A stretch of DNA of 64,000 nucleotides, taken from positions 186,001-250,000 of the forward strand of contig NZ_JACHXO010000006.1 in the NCBI RefSeq assembly GCF_014192155.1. The letters run 5' to 3'. The translations under genes were made by a program, and so were the position numbers. Shown in pieces: positions 41,212 through 49,873 of the stretch. Source of the stretch: Roseateles terrae (GTDB lineage Bacteria; Pseudomonadota; Gammaproteobacteria; Burkholderiales; Burkholderiaceae_C). The notes under the pieces are model-generated. The model saw only the letters and a list, made by a program, of their open reading frames with translations, ran no database searches and had not been told where the DNA came from. Numbering within the stretch: the first letter of the stretch is position 1; each line of letters begins with the position of its first letter.

Positions 41212-42576
41212 TTACTCCTGCTCCTGTTGGGGACGGGCGGCCGCGGTCGGCGCACCGTCAGCAGCAGCGGCGCCACCCTCGCGGCTGCCCAGCAGCGTCT
41301 TGCCGATGAAGCCGCCATCGGACGGCGGCGGCGCGATGATCACCTGCACCTTGTCCGACAGCTTGTCCGCCATCGCCTTCTGGATCAGCAGCGGATGACG
41401 GCTCAGCAGCGCACCTTCGGCCGCCATCTGGTCCACCGCCACCTTGCCGATGCGGGTCTGGCGATAGGCCTCGGCATCCGCCAGCTTTTCGCGGGCCTTG
41501 GCTTCACCGTCCGCCTCGATGGTGCGGGCCTGTGCAGCTCCTTCGGCCATGCGGATGCGGGACACCCGGTCCGCTTCCGCCTCCAGCTGGCGCTGCTCCA
41601 CCTGACGCTGCTTGAAGGGCAGCACATGCTTCATCGCTTCCTCCTGACCGCGTGCGGCGATCACCTGTTCGCGGGCGGCCGCCTCGGCGGCGGTTTCGCG
41701 GCGCACCTTGTCGGCCGCCGCTTCCAGCTCGGTCTGGCGCACCTTCTTCTCCTGCAGCTCCAGCGTGTAGCGCATCTTTTCGCTGGCCAGGCCTTCCGAC
41801 AGCAGCGTCTCCAGACCCGTCCGGTATTCCTGCGGCAGGTCCACATTGCCGATCTCGACGCTGCGCAGCACGATGCCGTCCGCGGCCAGCTTGCTGCGCA
41901 GTTCCGCCTCCAGCGCCTGCTGGATGGGGCCGCGCTGGGTGGAGAAAATCTCCCGCACGGTGTGGGTGGCGATCTGGCGATAGACGATGCCCTGCAGGGC
42001 CGGCGCAATGACGTCACCTTCGATGTCATCGGGCAGGGTGGCTGCCAGCGCGGCCAGACGCGAGGTGTCCAGCGTCCAGCGGACCGTCAGGTCCAGGCCC
42101 AGGGAGAGGCCTTCCAGCGATTGCAGCGGCGCCTCACCGTCGGCGCGGGCGAAGCGGGTGGGATGGAAGCTGCGGTCGCGCAGCGGCAGGTCCCGCACCG
42201 TATGCAGGCCCGGCACCACCAGCAGCGTGCCGGTGCGCGCTTCCACCACGCTGCCGGTCAACAGGTTCTGACGCACGCTCACCGTGCCGCGCGGCACTTC
42301 ATGGGCGGGCGGATGGGCCATCAGCACACCGATGGCGGCGGTCACGGCGGTGACCCCCAGCAGCCAGGGGGCGCAGCGCCGAAGGCCCTGGCCAGCGCGG
42401 CGCAGACCGTCACCGGACGGCACGCCGCCGCCGGCCTGGCGACCGGCCCGGGCGAAGCCACCGCTGGCGGCCTTGCGGAACACGCCCGCCATCGACGCGC
42501 CGAAGCGCTTCAGACGGTTGGGGGACCCGGTCGAAGACGGCTGGTTCGTCGATTCGGGCAGGTCAGGCTGGGTCAT
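41212..42576 (-). CDS. SPFH/band 7 membrane protein
   Basis: A 454-residue protein. A basic, Gly/Ser-rich cytoplasmic N-terminus of about 70 residues precedes one transmembrane helix (about 78-96, WLLGVTAVTAAIGVLMA). An SPFH domain follows at about 100-280 (GTVSVRQNLLTGSVVEARTG, LDLTVRWTLDTSRL, GIVLRSVEIGNVDLPQEY). Then comes a long charged coiled coil at about 285-400 (ELQEKKVRQTELEAAADK...). The C-terminus is Ala/Gln-rich. It resembles the prohibitin/HflK-like group. A good ribosome-binding site (GGAGG) precedes ATG 42576. The SH3-like exported protein is co-transcribed. Likely a membrane scaffold; partners unknown. Confidence 0.8.
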   Translation of the reverse strand: MTQPDLPESTNQPSSTGSPNRLKRFGASMAGVFRKAASGGFARAGRQAGGGVPSGDGLRRAGQGLRRCAPWLLGVTAVTAAIGVLMAHPPAHEVPRGTVSVRQNLLTGSVVEARTGTLLVVPGLHTVRDLPLRDRSFHPTRFARADGEAPLQSLEGLSLGLDLTVRWTLDTSRLAALAATLPDDIEGDVIAPALQGIVYRQIATHTVREIFSTQRGPIQQALEAELRSKLAADGIVLRSVEIGNVDLPQEYRTGLETLLSEGLASEKMRYTLELQEKKVRQTELEAAADKVRRETAAEAAAREQVIAARGQEEAMKHVLPFKQRQVEQRQLEAEADRVSRIRMAEGAAQARTIEADGEAKAREKLADAEAYRQTRIGKVAVDQMAAEGALLSRHPLLIQKAMADKLSDKVQVIIAPPPSDGGFIGKTLLGSREGGAAAADGAPTAAARPQQEQE

Positions 42577-42734
42577 GGTGAGGTCCTCCGGGGGCCCCGA
42601 TCGTGGGGCTGTGTTGATGTCCTCCATGGTCCGCAGACGGCGCGGAAGGCTCAATGCAGCCGCCGGCACATGTGTTCACACCCCGGAAGAAACCTTCACG
42701 CCGGGGGCCGCCGCGCCTGCCGATAATCCGCGCC

Positions 42735-43445
42735 ATGGCACAACCCAAGAACCGGGTGGCGGTGATCGAGGACGACCGCCCCACCAGCGAGCAACTGGCC
42801 GGCTGGATCCGGGCCGCCCGTCCCGAGCTGCAGGTCGATCAATGGTTCGACCGCGACAGCGCCGAAGCCGCCCTCGCCCGCGAGGCCTACGACATGGTGG
42901 TGCTGGACATCGAACTCGGCCGCGAACGCCATGCCGGCGTGGCGCTGATCAATGCACTGAACAAGCTCAATGCCGGCACGCCGGTGCTGGTGGTGTCGGC
43001 CATGCCGGCGGCCATCTACCGCGGCATCATGAAGGCGCTGGACGCCTGGGACTATCTGCAGAAGACCAGCTTCGACGAAGCCGAGTTCACGGACACCTTC
43101 CTCGACATCCTGCGCGCCGCCCGCGCCCGCACCGGGGCCGCCCCGGTCGACACCGCTCCGGACGCCTTGCAGCTGGACCCGCTGTGGCAGCGCAGCCCGC
43201 TGTGGCGCGGCCAGCGCATCAACCTGCCGCTAACGGCTCAACGCATCCTGGCGACGCTCCATCAGCGGGCGCCGCAGGTGGTGTCGTATGAAGAGCTGTA
43301 TGACGTGGTGAAAAGCGGCCGCACCCGCGACAACGTGCGCAAGCATGTCTCCACCCTGCGGGAAGCGCTGCGGGAGGTGGACCCCGGCTTCGATGCCATC
43401 GAGAACGTGCCGATGCGCGGCTTCCGCTGGTCAAGCCCGCGATGA
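42735..43445 (+). CDS. Response regulator with OmpR-like winged-helix output
   Basis: A 236-residue protein. Receiver at 1-120 with EDD pocket, Asp58 (DMVVLDIELGRERHAGV), and Lys in YLQKTSFDE. The C-terminal winged helix at about 145-235 includes LTAQRILATLHQRAPQVVSYEEL and NVRKHVSTLREALREVD, ending MRGFRWSS. The receiver is somewhat divergent: the conserved Pro after the phospho-Asp loop is replaced. It starts 158 bases from the divergent SPFH gene and overlaps its partner kinase by four bases (ATGA). Confidence 0.85.
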   Translation: MAQPKNRVAVIEDDRPTSEQLAGWIRAARPELQVDQWFDRDSAEAALAREAYDMVVLDIELGRERHAGVALINALNKLNAGTPVLVVSAMPAAIYRGIMKALDAWDYLQKTSFDEAEFTDTFLDILRAARARTGAAPVDTAPDALQLDPLWQRSPLWRGQRINLPLTAQRILATLHQRAPQVVSYEELYDVVKSGRTRDNVRKHVSTLREALREVDPGFDAIENVPMRGFRWSSPR

Positions 43446-45766
43446 GACTCGGCCCGGTGGAATTGCCGGCACTGGCCGTGCCACGACTGGGCCTGGCCGC
43501 CTTTCGCCGACGCCTGGTGGTGCACCTGGCATTCCTGCTGCTGGCGGTGGCCACGGTGCTGCTGGTGCTCACCGTGCTGAAGGACCAGAAGCAGCGCAGC
43601 TATCAGCGGTATGCGCAGGGCTTCCGGCAATCGCTGTCCGAGATCGTGCTGCAGCTGCGGCATCCCAGCGGGCAGCTGGCGCTGCTGAATCCGTCGATGA
43701 CGGCCGGGGATGCCGCCGGGCAGACGCCGGTGATGCTGCCTTATTCCGCCATCGATTACGACGACCAGAACAAGGCCCAGCGGGCGGTCGAGATGGCCGG
43801 CTGCGGCCTGCGCTGGCCCGATGGCGCCAGCCTGTGCGTGGCCGTGGGCTCGAATGCCTTTGCCGGCAGCTTCGTGTATGTGGTGGGCGGGCTGGATCTG
43901 CCGCCACTGGTCGGCCGTGAGCGGGGCGCGCTGGACATCCGGCAGGTGCACCGGGCCCGGGTGACCTTGACGGTGCCCGGTGGGGGGCAGACATGGATCG
44001 CGCCATTCGAGACGATGGCCGCCAGCAGCAATGGCAGCCAGCGCGGACGGCTGGCCGGGTTTGTGGAAACCGGTCCGGTGCTGGAGCGGCAGGCGCGCCC
44101 GGTGCGGGAGTTCCGCGGGTGGCTGTGGCGGGAGGGCGCTTGTGTGGAGAGCGAGCCGGGGCCGGTCGCGATGGCCGATGCGCTGCGCACCGGCACCAGC
44201 GCCGCCATCAGTGGTGCTGGCAGTGATGCTGGCCACCGGCCCGTCATCGGCGCGGCCAGTCGGGTGGTCGGCACGGCCGTCACGGGCGCGTCCGGTGCGA
44301 TCATCCCGATCAGCGCCCCGAGTGCCGCCAGCGCGGACTGCACCCGCCGCGCCTTCTACGCCCTCCGTCTGCCGGTCGATGCCTGGCGGGAATCATTGTT
44401 CGAGCGCAGCCCGCCGGTCTGGCCGCCCGCCGATCTGGCCCGGACCCGTGTGCGGGTGGAACTGCTGGGCCCTTCGACGGATGAAGCCCTGCCCGCGCCC
44501 GTTCTCTTCGACAGCGCCCGCCCCGGCGCGTCCCTGGCCCTGTCGCTGGACCGCCTCGGCGCGGGTCTGCAGCCCGGCGAGACCCTGCGCATCGACCGCC
44601 TGCCCACCAACCGTCTCAAGCTGCCGCTGACCATCGCCGAGCGCCGCGGTCCCGACCTGCCCGAGCAGGCCGTCCCGTGGCTCATCCATCTCATCCGCCG
44701 CCTGCCGGTGGACGGCATGGACGCGGAGGCCGGCCGCTGGCTGCAGGCCCGCGACGAGGTCACGACCCCCAGCGGCCGTTATCAGCTGATCCTGCGCGGT
44801 GACCTGCGCAGCCTGGACCGTCAACTGGCGCTGGAGGCCCGTCCATTGGCGTGGCTGGCCGCTGCGATGCTGGCCGCCATTGCGCTGGCCTGGCTGCTGG
44901 TGGAACTGGGCCTGATCCGCCGGATTGCGGTGCTGACGCGCCGCGCTGCGGCCGTCAGCTACAACATGCAGGATGCCCGCGCCGAACAGCGCATCGGCGA
45001 GCTGGATGTGACCGATCTGCGCGGCAGTGATGAACTGGGCATTCTGGCGGGCAGCCTGTCGGACCTGCTGCAGCGAGTGAAGGACGGCCTTCGCCGCGAG
45101 CAGTTGCGCGCCGAACGGGAGCGCGACATGTGGCATGCGGTGGGACACGAGATCATGTCGCCGCTGCAGTCGCTGATGCTGCTGCATGGGGCCAGCGATG
45201 ATCCGAGCCATCGGTATGTGCAGCGCATGCAGCAGGCGGTGAAGGTGCTGTATGGCACTGCATCCCCGAGCGAGGCGCTGGCCAGCGCCGACCTGCATCC
45301 CGAGGCGCTGGACCTGGTCGCCTTCTGCGCCGAGGTGGCGGCCAATGCCCATTACGCCGGCATCGAGCAGGTGCAGTTCCAATCGCAGCTGCCGGGCCCG
45401 CTGTGGGTGCGTGCGGAGGCGTATGCGCTGGAAGATGCCGTCACCCACATCCTGCGCAATGCCCAGCGATACCGGGTGGACGGCACCCCCATTGCCCTCA
45501 GTCTGACGGCCGGGGAAGATGCCACCGTGGTGCTGAGCATCCGCAATCAGGGTCCGCAGATCGACGCCAGCTGGCTCGACAAGATTTTTGAGTACGGCGT
45601 GTCGGATGCCGAGCCGCAGCCCGGTGGCGAGCGGCGCGGCCAGGGGCTGTTCGTCGCCAAGACCTATCTGTCCAAAATGGATGGGACCTTGCAGGCGCGG
45701 AATCTGCCGGATGGGGTGGTGTTCGAACTGGGGCTGCGCACCGTGGGCGCGCCTTCGACGCTGTAG
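43442..45766 (+). CDS. Sensor histidine kinase with large extracytoplasmic domain
   Basis: A 774-residue kinase. Transmembrane helix 1 (about 27-45) and helix 2 (about 471-491) flank a sensor domain of about 425 residues, unusually large. It has a Ser/Ala/Gly-rich segment (about 240-300) and cysteines in AGCGLRWPDGASLCVAV. HAMP-like and dimerisation regions follow, with His569 in AVGHEIMSPLQSL. The HATPase region contains HILRNAQRYR, IRNQGPQID and RRGQGLFVAKTYL. The ATP lid is short and the G boxes are divergent, but the fold is recognisable. It is coupled to the upstream regulator. The sensor domain is not one I recognise. Confidence 0.8.
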   Translation: MRLGPVELPALAVPRLGLAAFRRRLVVHLAFLLLAVATVLLVLTVLKDQKQRSYQRYAQGFRQSLSEIVLQLRHPSGQLALLNPSMTAGDAAGQTPVMLPYSAIDYDDQNKAQRAVEMAGCGLRWPDGASLCVAVGSNAFAGSFVYVVGGLDLPPLVGRERGALDIRQVHRARVTLTVPGGGQTWIAPFETMAASSNGSQRGRLAGFVETGPVLERQARPVREFRGWLWREGACVESEPGPVAMADALRTGTSAAISGAGSDAGHRPVIGAASRVVGTAVTGASGAIIPISAPSAASADCTRRAFYALRLPVDAWRESLFERSPPVWPPADLARTRVRVELLGPSTDEALPAPVLFDSARPGASLALSLDRLGAGLQPGETLRIDRLPTNRLKLPLTIAERRGPDLPEQAVPWLIHLIRRLPVDGMDAEAGRWLQARDEVTTPSGRYQLILRGDLRSLDRQLALEARPLAWLAAAMLAAIALAWLLVELGLIRRIAVLTRRAAAVSYNMQDARAEQRIGELDVTDLRGSDELGILAGSLSDLLQRVKDGLRREQLRAERERDMWHAVGHEIMSPLQSLMLLHGASDDPSHRYVQRMQQAVKVLYGTASPSEALASADLHPEALDLVAFCAEVAANAHYAGIEQVQFQSQLPGPLWVRAEAYALEDAVTHILRNAQRYRVDGTPIALSLTAGEDATVVLSIRNQGPQIDASWLDKIFEYGVSDAEPQPGGERRGQGLFVAKTYLSKMDGTLQARNLPDGVVFELGLRTVGAPSTL

Positions 45767-45876
45767 TCTCCGTCGGTTCCCCTCTGCCGGGGAGCTGCCC
45801 GGGTACAGCTCGCATGCCGCCCACATGCCGCCCGGATAGCGCCGAGGAACGGCCCGATAACCGCGAAGGAACTGCC

Positions 45877-46221
45877 ATGCCAATGAACGCTCATTACGCA
45901 TTGACCGAACCGCTACGTGAGGCCGTGGACACCCTCTCCCAGCAAGGCCCGGTCCTGGTGGAGTTTGGTGCCCCGTGGTGCCCGCACTGCCTCAGTGCGC
46001 AGCGCCTGCTGGAGACCGCCTTCGACGGCGGCCATCCGGATGTGCGCCACATCAAGGTGGAAGACGGCAAAGGCCAGGCCCTGGGCCGGTCCTTCAAGGT
46101 GAAGCTGTGGCCGACGCTGATCTTCATGAAGGGCGGCCAGGAGGTGGCGCGGCTGGTGCGTCCCACCAGCGCGGACGAGGTCCGCCGCGCGCTGCTGGCC
46201 ATTGACGGGCCGGCAGGGTGA
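45877..46221 (+). CDS. Thioredoxin-family protein
   Basis: A 114-residue thioredoxin fold. The active site is GAPWCPHCLSA (Cys35, Cys38), a CPHC variant more typical of DsbA-like oxidants than of the CGPC of thioredoxin. The cis-Pro is in LWPTLIFMKGGQEVARLVRPTS. There is no signal peptide, so it acts in the cytoplasm. ATG 45877 is chosen for its AAGGA ribosome-binding site; an upstream ATG at 45814 has none. It probably reduces or oxidises a specific protein partner. Confidence 0.85.
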   Translation: MPMNAHYALTEPLREAVDTLSQQGPVLVEFGAPWCPHCLSAQRLLETAFDGGHPDVRHIKVEDGKGQALGRSFKVKLWPTLIFMKGGQEVARLVRPTSADEVRRALLAIDGPAG

Positions 46222-46303
46222 GGCGGCCCCGAGGGCCACGTTGCAGGTGGGGGCTCACCGCACGCGGTCCGCACCCCGCGCTTGATCGCGCGACAATCGC
46301 GTG

Positions 46304-47008
46304 ATGACTCAGACTGCCCATGTCCTGCTCCCCGAGGATGGTCCTCCGGAACTGCTGTTTGTGCTGCTGCATGGCGCTGGCGCGGACGGTGAACAGATGC
46401 GCCCGCTGGCCGAAGCGCTGCATCGCCAGTACCCCCGTGCTGCACTGGTGATGCCCAACGGCTTCCAGCCCTTCGAAGGCATTCCCGGCGGCGGCGCTGG
46501 CTTCCAGTGGTTCTCCGACCGGGGCGACGACACGCTGCGTGCGCTGGCGCTGTCGGCCGCGGTGCCCTCCCTGGTCGCGCTGGTGCGCCAATGGGCGGAA
46601 AAGCTGGACCTGACCTGGGACCGGGTCGCGCTGGGCGGCTTCTCGCAGGGCGCGATGCTGGCACTGGAGGCGCTGCAGCAGGAAGAAGCCCTGGCCGGCC
46701 GCGTGCTGGCGTTTGCGGGCAGTTATGCCTATTGGCCGCAGCATGCACCGCAGGATGTCTGCATCCATCTGCTGCATGGCAAGGACGACACCGAGCTGCC
46801 CTATCCGCCGCTGCTGAGCGCAGCCCAGGAACTGGTGTCGCTGGGCGCGGACATCACGGCAGATGTGCTGCCGCATGTCGGCCATGAGCTGCATCCGCAA
46901 CTCATCGACCGCGCGATGGAGCAGTTGCGGACCTTCATCCCTGCGCGTCTGTGGCGCGAGGCGGTACTGACCGCCGCCGAGCAGGACAAGACCGAGCCGC
47001 GGCACTGA
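46304..47008 (+). CDS. Serine esterase of the phospholipase/carboxylesterase family (YpfH-like)
   Basis: A 234-residue alpha/beta hydrolase. Oxyanion region: LFVLLHGAGADGEQM. Nucleophile Ser in LGGFSQGAMLAL, Asp in LLHGKDDTELPY, and catalytic His in VLPHVGHELHPQL. Length and motifs fit the small carboxylesterase group that includes E. coli YpfH. ATG 46304 is preceded by an in-frame GTG at 46301, so the start may be three bases earlier. It hydrolyses short-chain esters; the natural substrate is unknown. Confidence 0.87.
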   Translation: MTQTAHVLLPEDGPPELLFVLLHGAGADGEQMRPLAEALHRQYPRAALVMPNGFQPFEGIPGGGAGFQWFSDRGDDTLRALALSAAVPSLVALVRQWAEKLDLTWDRVALGGFSQGAMLALEALQQEEALAGRVLAFAGSYAYWPQHAPQDVCIHLLHGKDDTELPYPPLLSAAQELVSLGADITADVLPHVGHELHPQLIDRAMEQLRTFIPARLWREAVLTAAEQDKTEPRH

Positions 47009-47092
47009 GTCTGAGGCCAGCCCGGCGCTTTTGGCATCCAGACCTGAGCCCCCGCGCGCGCTCGCGCCTGAGCGGCGCGCGCACCGATGCGC

Positions 47093-48793
47093 TCAGTCCA
47101 GCGTCACTTCCGTCCTCACCGTGCCGGCGCGGTCCGCGCTGGCCACCAGCTGCAGGCGGGTACCCTTCGGCGCGCGCACCACCCACTCCCCCACCGCCCG
47201 GTCGCCGGTGATGTCCCGCTCCGGCAGGAAGGCCTGCTGCGTCTGCTTGGGCCCATGGCCCTCCAGATGCGGCCCTTCCATGCGCGGCTTGCCGCTGACC
47301 AGGCTCACCTCGGGATCCTGCGGCAGGAAGATCTCGAACATCACGCCGCGCACCTGCTTGCGGGCCAGGGCCTGCTTGGTCACATAGGCCGGCAGCCAGC
47401 CGCTGTTGGCCACCGCCAGCCGCACCCGCCAGGTGTCCGGCCCCAGGGCCCGCACTTCGGTGCGCAGCAGCTCCAGCCGGGGCAGGCTCAGCGCGATCTG
47501 CGTCATCCATGGCGGGAACTTCGCCGCCTCCCGCTCGCGCAGATGCGGCGGCGGATTGCGCCAGTAATTCATCTTGTCCCAGCCGCCAATCTCCACCTCG
47601 CCCAGCTGTGGATGCAGGAAGGGTGTCCAGTCCACATGGGCCTGGCCATTGCAGGCGTCGTCGCTCCACTTGAGCAGCTTGAGGTCGTCCTCCACCGGAT
47701 GCTCGCGGAACCAGTCGATCCACTTGTAGCCGGAGATGCCCGCCTCCTTGTTGGGCGACCACAGCTCCACCACCCAGAACAGCGCACCCAGATGCTCATA
47801 GACCCAGTCCTGGGTGCCGGTGACCACTTCCTTGGGGTGGTACTTGAAGTCGTGCCAGATGCTCACCACCGGATAACCAGTGTGCTTCTCGCCGAGCGCG
47901 GAAAAGCGCTGGTAGGCCCAGAGGTCTTCGGGCGGCATGTCGTCGTCCGAGCGGGTCCCGCAGGGGCGCAGGATCACCCCACTGAAGGTGTGAAAGCTGA
48001 TGGCCGCGCCGATGTTGGGATGGCCGACCAGGAAGTCCACCATCGCCCGCACTTCAGGCTCACTGACCGGATACGGGCCGGCCCCCGACTGCTCGAACTC
48101 CTGCCGCCAGCCTGCAGGGAAATTGCGGTTCAGGTCCAGGCCCTCGAGGTCGCTGTTGACCTTGATGGTCAGGCCATCGTGGTTGATGAGCGTGCCTTCG
48201 GGCATCAGGCGGTAGTACTCGCCGCCAAATTCGCCGGGCTCGCGCGGCACCATCAGGCGCGGGTCCTCCGGATGGGTCTTGTAGCCGCCGTGAGGATCCT
48301 TGATCCGCATGGTGAGAATGCGGCCGTCGCCATTCACGTCTTCGATGTTCAGGCCTTCCACCGGCGGCTCGTCGTAGGGATACGGCCGGGTGGAGGACCG
48401 GATGTGGCGCGGACGGTCCGCCAGGGCCAGCTCCGCGCCATCGGGGTTCAGGCGTGGCACCAGGTAGACGGTGCGGGTGTCCAGCAGGTGGGTGACCTGG
48501 GCATCCTGCCCGTAGTGGCTGACCAGATGGTGCAGGTAGTAGAGGCAGGAGGTGCAGGCCGTCAGCTCGGAGGCATGGATGTTGCCGTCGAGCCAAAAGG
48601 CGGGTTTGTCGACGTCCGCACCGGTGGCGGTGTTGGTGACGATGACGGCCCAGATGTCCCGCCCCTCATGGCTGCGACCGATGGACCTCACCGACACGAG
48701 ATTGGGGCGGGCCTGCACGTAGGCCATCAGCAGCTCCGTCAGCGCTTCGTGCCGGGGAAACTCGTCGAAGCGGGGCGTGGGCAATGCGGTCAT
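47093..48793 (-). CDS. M14-family zinc carboxypeptidase
   Basis: About 566 residues, no signal peptide. The zinc site is visible: LDGNIHASELTA (HxxE), and the third ligand His in AISFHTFSGVIL. Substrate Arg and Asn are near LNRNFP, and the catalytic Glu is in FWVVELWSPN. A C-terminal beta-rich domain (about 430-566) has SGWLPAYVTKQAL and VVRAPKGTRLQLVASADR. ATG 48793 has AGGG at a good distance; the ATG six bases upstream (48799) would have none. The length and domain plan resemble the large bacterial M14 peptidases that remove C-terminal residues from peptides. The target is unknown. Confidence 0.85.
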   Translation of the reverse strand: MTALPTPRFDEFPRHEALTELLMAYVQARPNLVSVRSIGRSHEGRDIWAVIVTNTATGADVDKPAFWLDGNIHASELTACTSCLYYLHHLVSHYGQDAQVTHLLDTRTVYLVPRLNPDGAELALADRPRHIRSSTRPYPYDEPPVEGLNIEDVNGDGRILTMRIKDPHGGYKTHPEDPRLMVPREPGEFGGEYYRLMPEGTLINHDGLTIKVNSDLEGLDLNRNFPAGWRQEFEQSGAGPYPVSEPEVRAMVDFLVGHPNIGAAISFHTFSGVILRPCGTRSDDDMPPEDLWAYQRFSALGEKHTGYPVVSIWHDFKYHPKEVVTGTQDWVYEHLGALFWVVELWSPNKEAGISGYKWIDWFREHPVEDDLKLLKWSDDACNGQAHVDWTPFLHPQLGEVEIGGWDKMNYWRNPPPHLREREAAKFPPWMTQIALSLPRLELLRTEVRALGPDTWRVRLAVANSGWLPAYVTKQALARKQVRGVMFEIFLPQDPEVSLVSGKPRMEGPHLEGHGPKQTQQAFLPERDITGDRAVGEWVVRAPKGTRLQLVASADRAGTVRTEVTLD

Positions 48794-48973
48794 GGACATC
48801 CCTGATGCGTCAAAACGACTCGGGGATTGTGCCGACCTGCCCTGCCCGGTGACCTCGGTCTAAACACTAGGGAAGCGCTGCAGCACGCCTCGTGCGGACG
48901 GCTTCGCAGACGTGGCGTGCGGAAGGCGCCCGCAGTGTCCCTTGCCACTGTCCCTTGCCTGCTGCCCTCTTGG

Positions 48974-49873
48974 TCACTGTCCCTTGAACAGGCCCTGGAA
49001 CTGGCGCGAGACCGGCAGCTTCTCCGCACTGCCTTTGAGGCTCAGCTGCATCGTGTTCTCGTCCAGCCGGATGGCGCTGGTCACAAAGCGGCTGTTGACC
49101 ACCACCGAGCGGTGCACCTGCCAGAAGAGATGCGGGTCGAGATCGGCCAGCAGTTCCTTCAGCGCGGTGCGGATCCAGGCTTCGCCGTCGCGATGCACCA
49201 CGCGGGTGTAGCGGCTGTCGCTCTGGAAGAAGAGCACGTCTTCCGGCGCAATCAATTGCACCTCGCGGCCCTGGCTGGCCTGAATGGGGCGCATGGGCGG
49301 ACGCTGCGGCGGCAGCAATTGGCGCAGCAGCTCAAGCGTGGCCGCATTCAGGCCCCCCGGGGGGGCGGCGGGACGCGGGTCGTGCGTGCTAAGGCCGAGG
49401 GAACCGGGAGCCGTGGTGGAGGCGTCCTCACTCGCTGCGCTTGATGTACCCGCCGTGCCTGCCATGCCAGCCGGGCCCGCGGCGCCTGCGGCTCGGGCAC
49501 GCAGACGCTGCAGGCACTGCTCCAGGCGCGCGTCTTCCACCGGCTTGAGCAGATAGTCCACCGCGCCGGCTTCAAAGGCGGACAGGGCATGGTCGCCATA
49601 CGCCGTCACAAACACCACCTGCGGCGGCTCGGCCAGCTGTGCCAGCCGCTGCGCCACTTCCAGCCCGGAAAGGCCCGGCATGCGGATGTCCAGAAAACAC
49701 AGCTGCGGTTCCAGGGCCAGACAGTCGTCCCAGGCATCCACGCCGTTGGCGCTTTGGGCCACCACCGTCAGCTCTGGCGCCAGTCGGGCCAGCGCAGCCC
49801 GCAGTTGCTCGCGCGGGCCTTCTTCGTCATCCGCAATCAGAATGGTGCAAGGGGGATGAACAGAGAGACTCAT
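48974..49873 (-). CDS. LytR/AlgR-family response regulator (LytTR)
   Basis: A 299-residue regulator. The receiver at 1-125 has Asp62 (LCFLDIRMPGLSGLEVA) and VDYLLKPVED. An Ala/Gly/Ser-rich linker follows (about 130-190). The LytTR DNA-binding domain at about 200-298 has VQLIAPEDVLFFQSDSRYT, FWQVHRSVVVN and KLPVSRQFQGLFKG. LytTR regulators bind direct repeats and control cell-envelope or virulence genes. It overlaps the kinase by four bases. The linker is unusually long and low-complexity. Confidence 0.9.
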   Translation of the reverse strand: MSLSVHPPCTILIADDEEGPREQLRAALARLAPELTVVAQSANGVDAWDDCLALEPQLCFLDIRMPGLSGLEVAQRLAQLAEPPQVVFVTAYGDHALSAFEAGAVDYLLKPVEDARLEQCLQRLRARAAGAAGPAGMAGTAGTSSAASEDASTTAPGSLGLSTHDPRPAAPPGGLNAATLELLRQLLPPQRPPMRPIQASQGREVQLIAPEDVLFFQSDSRYTRVVHRDGEAWIRTALKELLADLDPHLFWQVHRSVVVNSRFVTSAIRLDENTMQLSLKGSAEKLPVSRQFQGLFKGQ

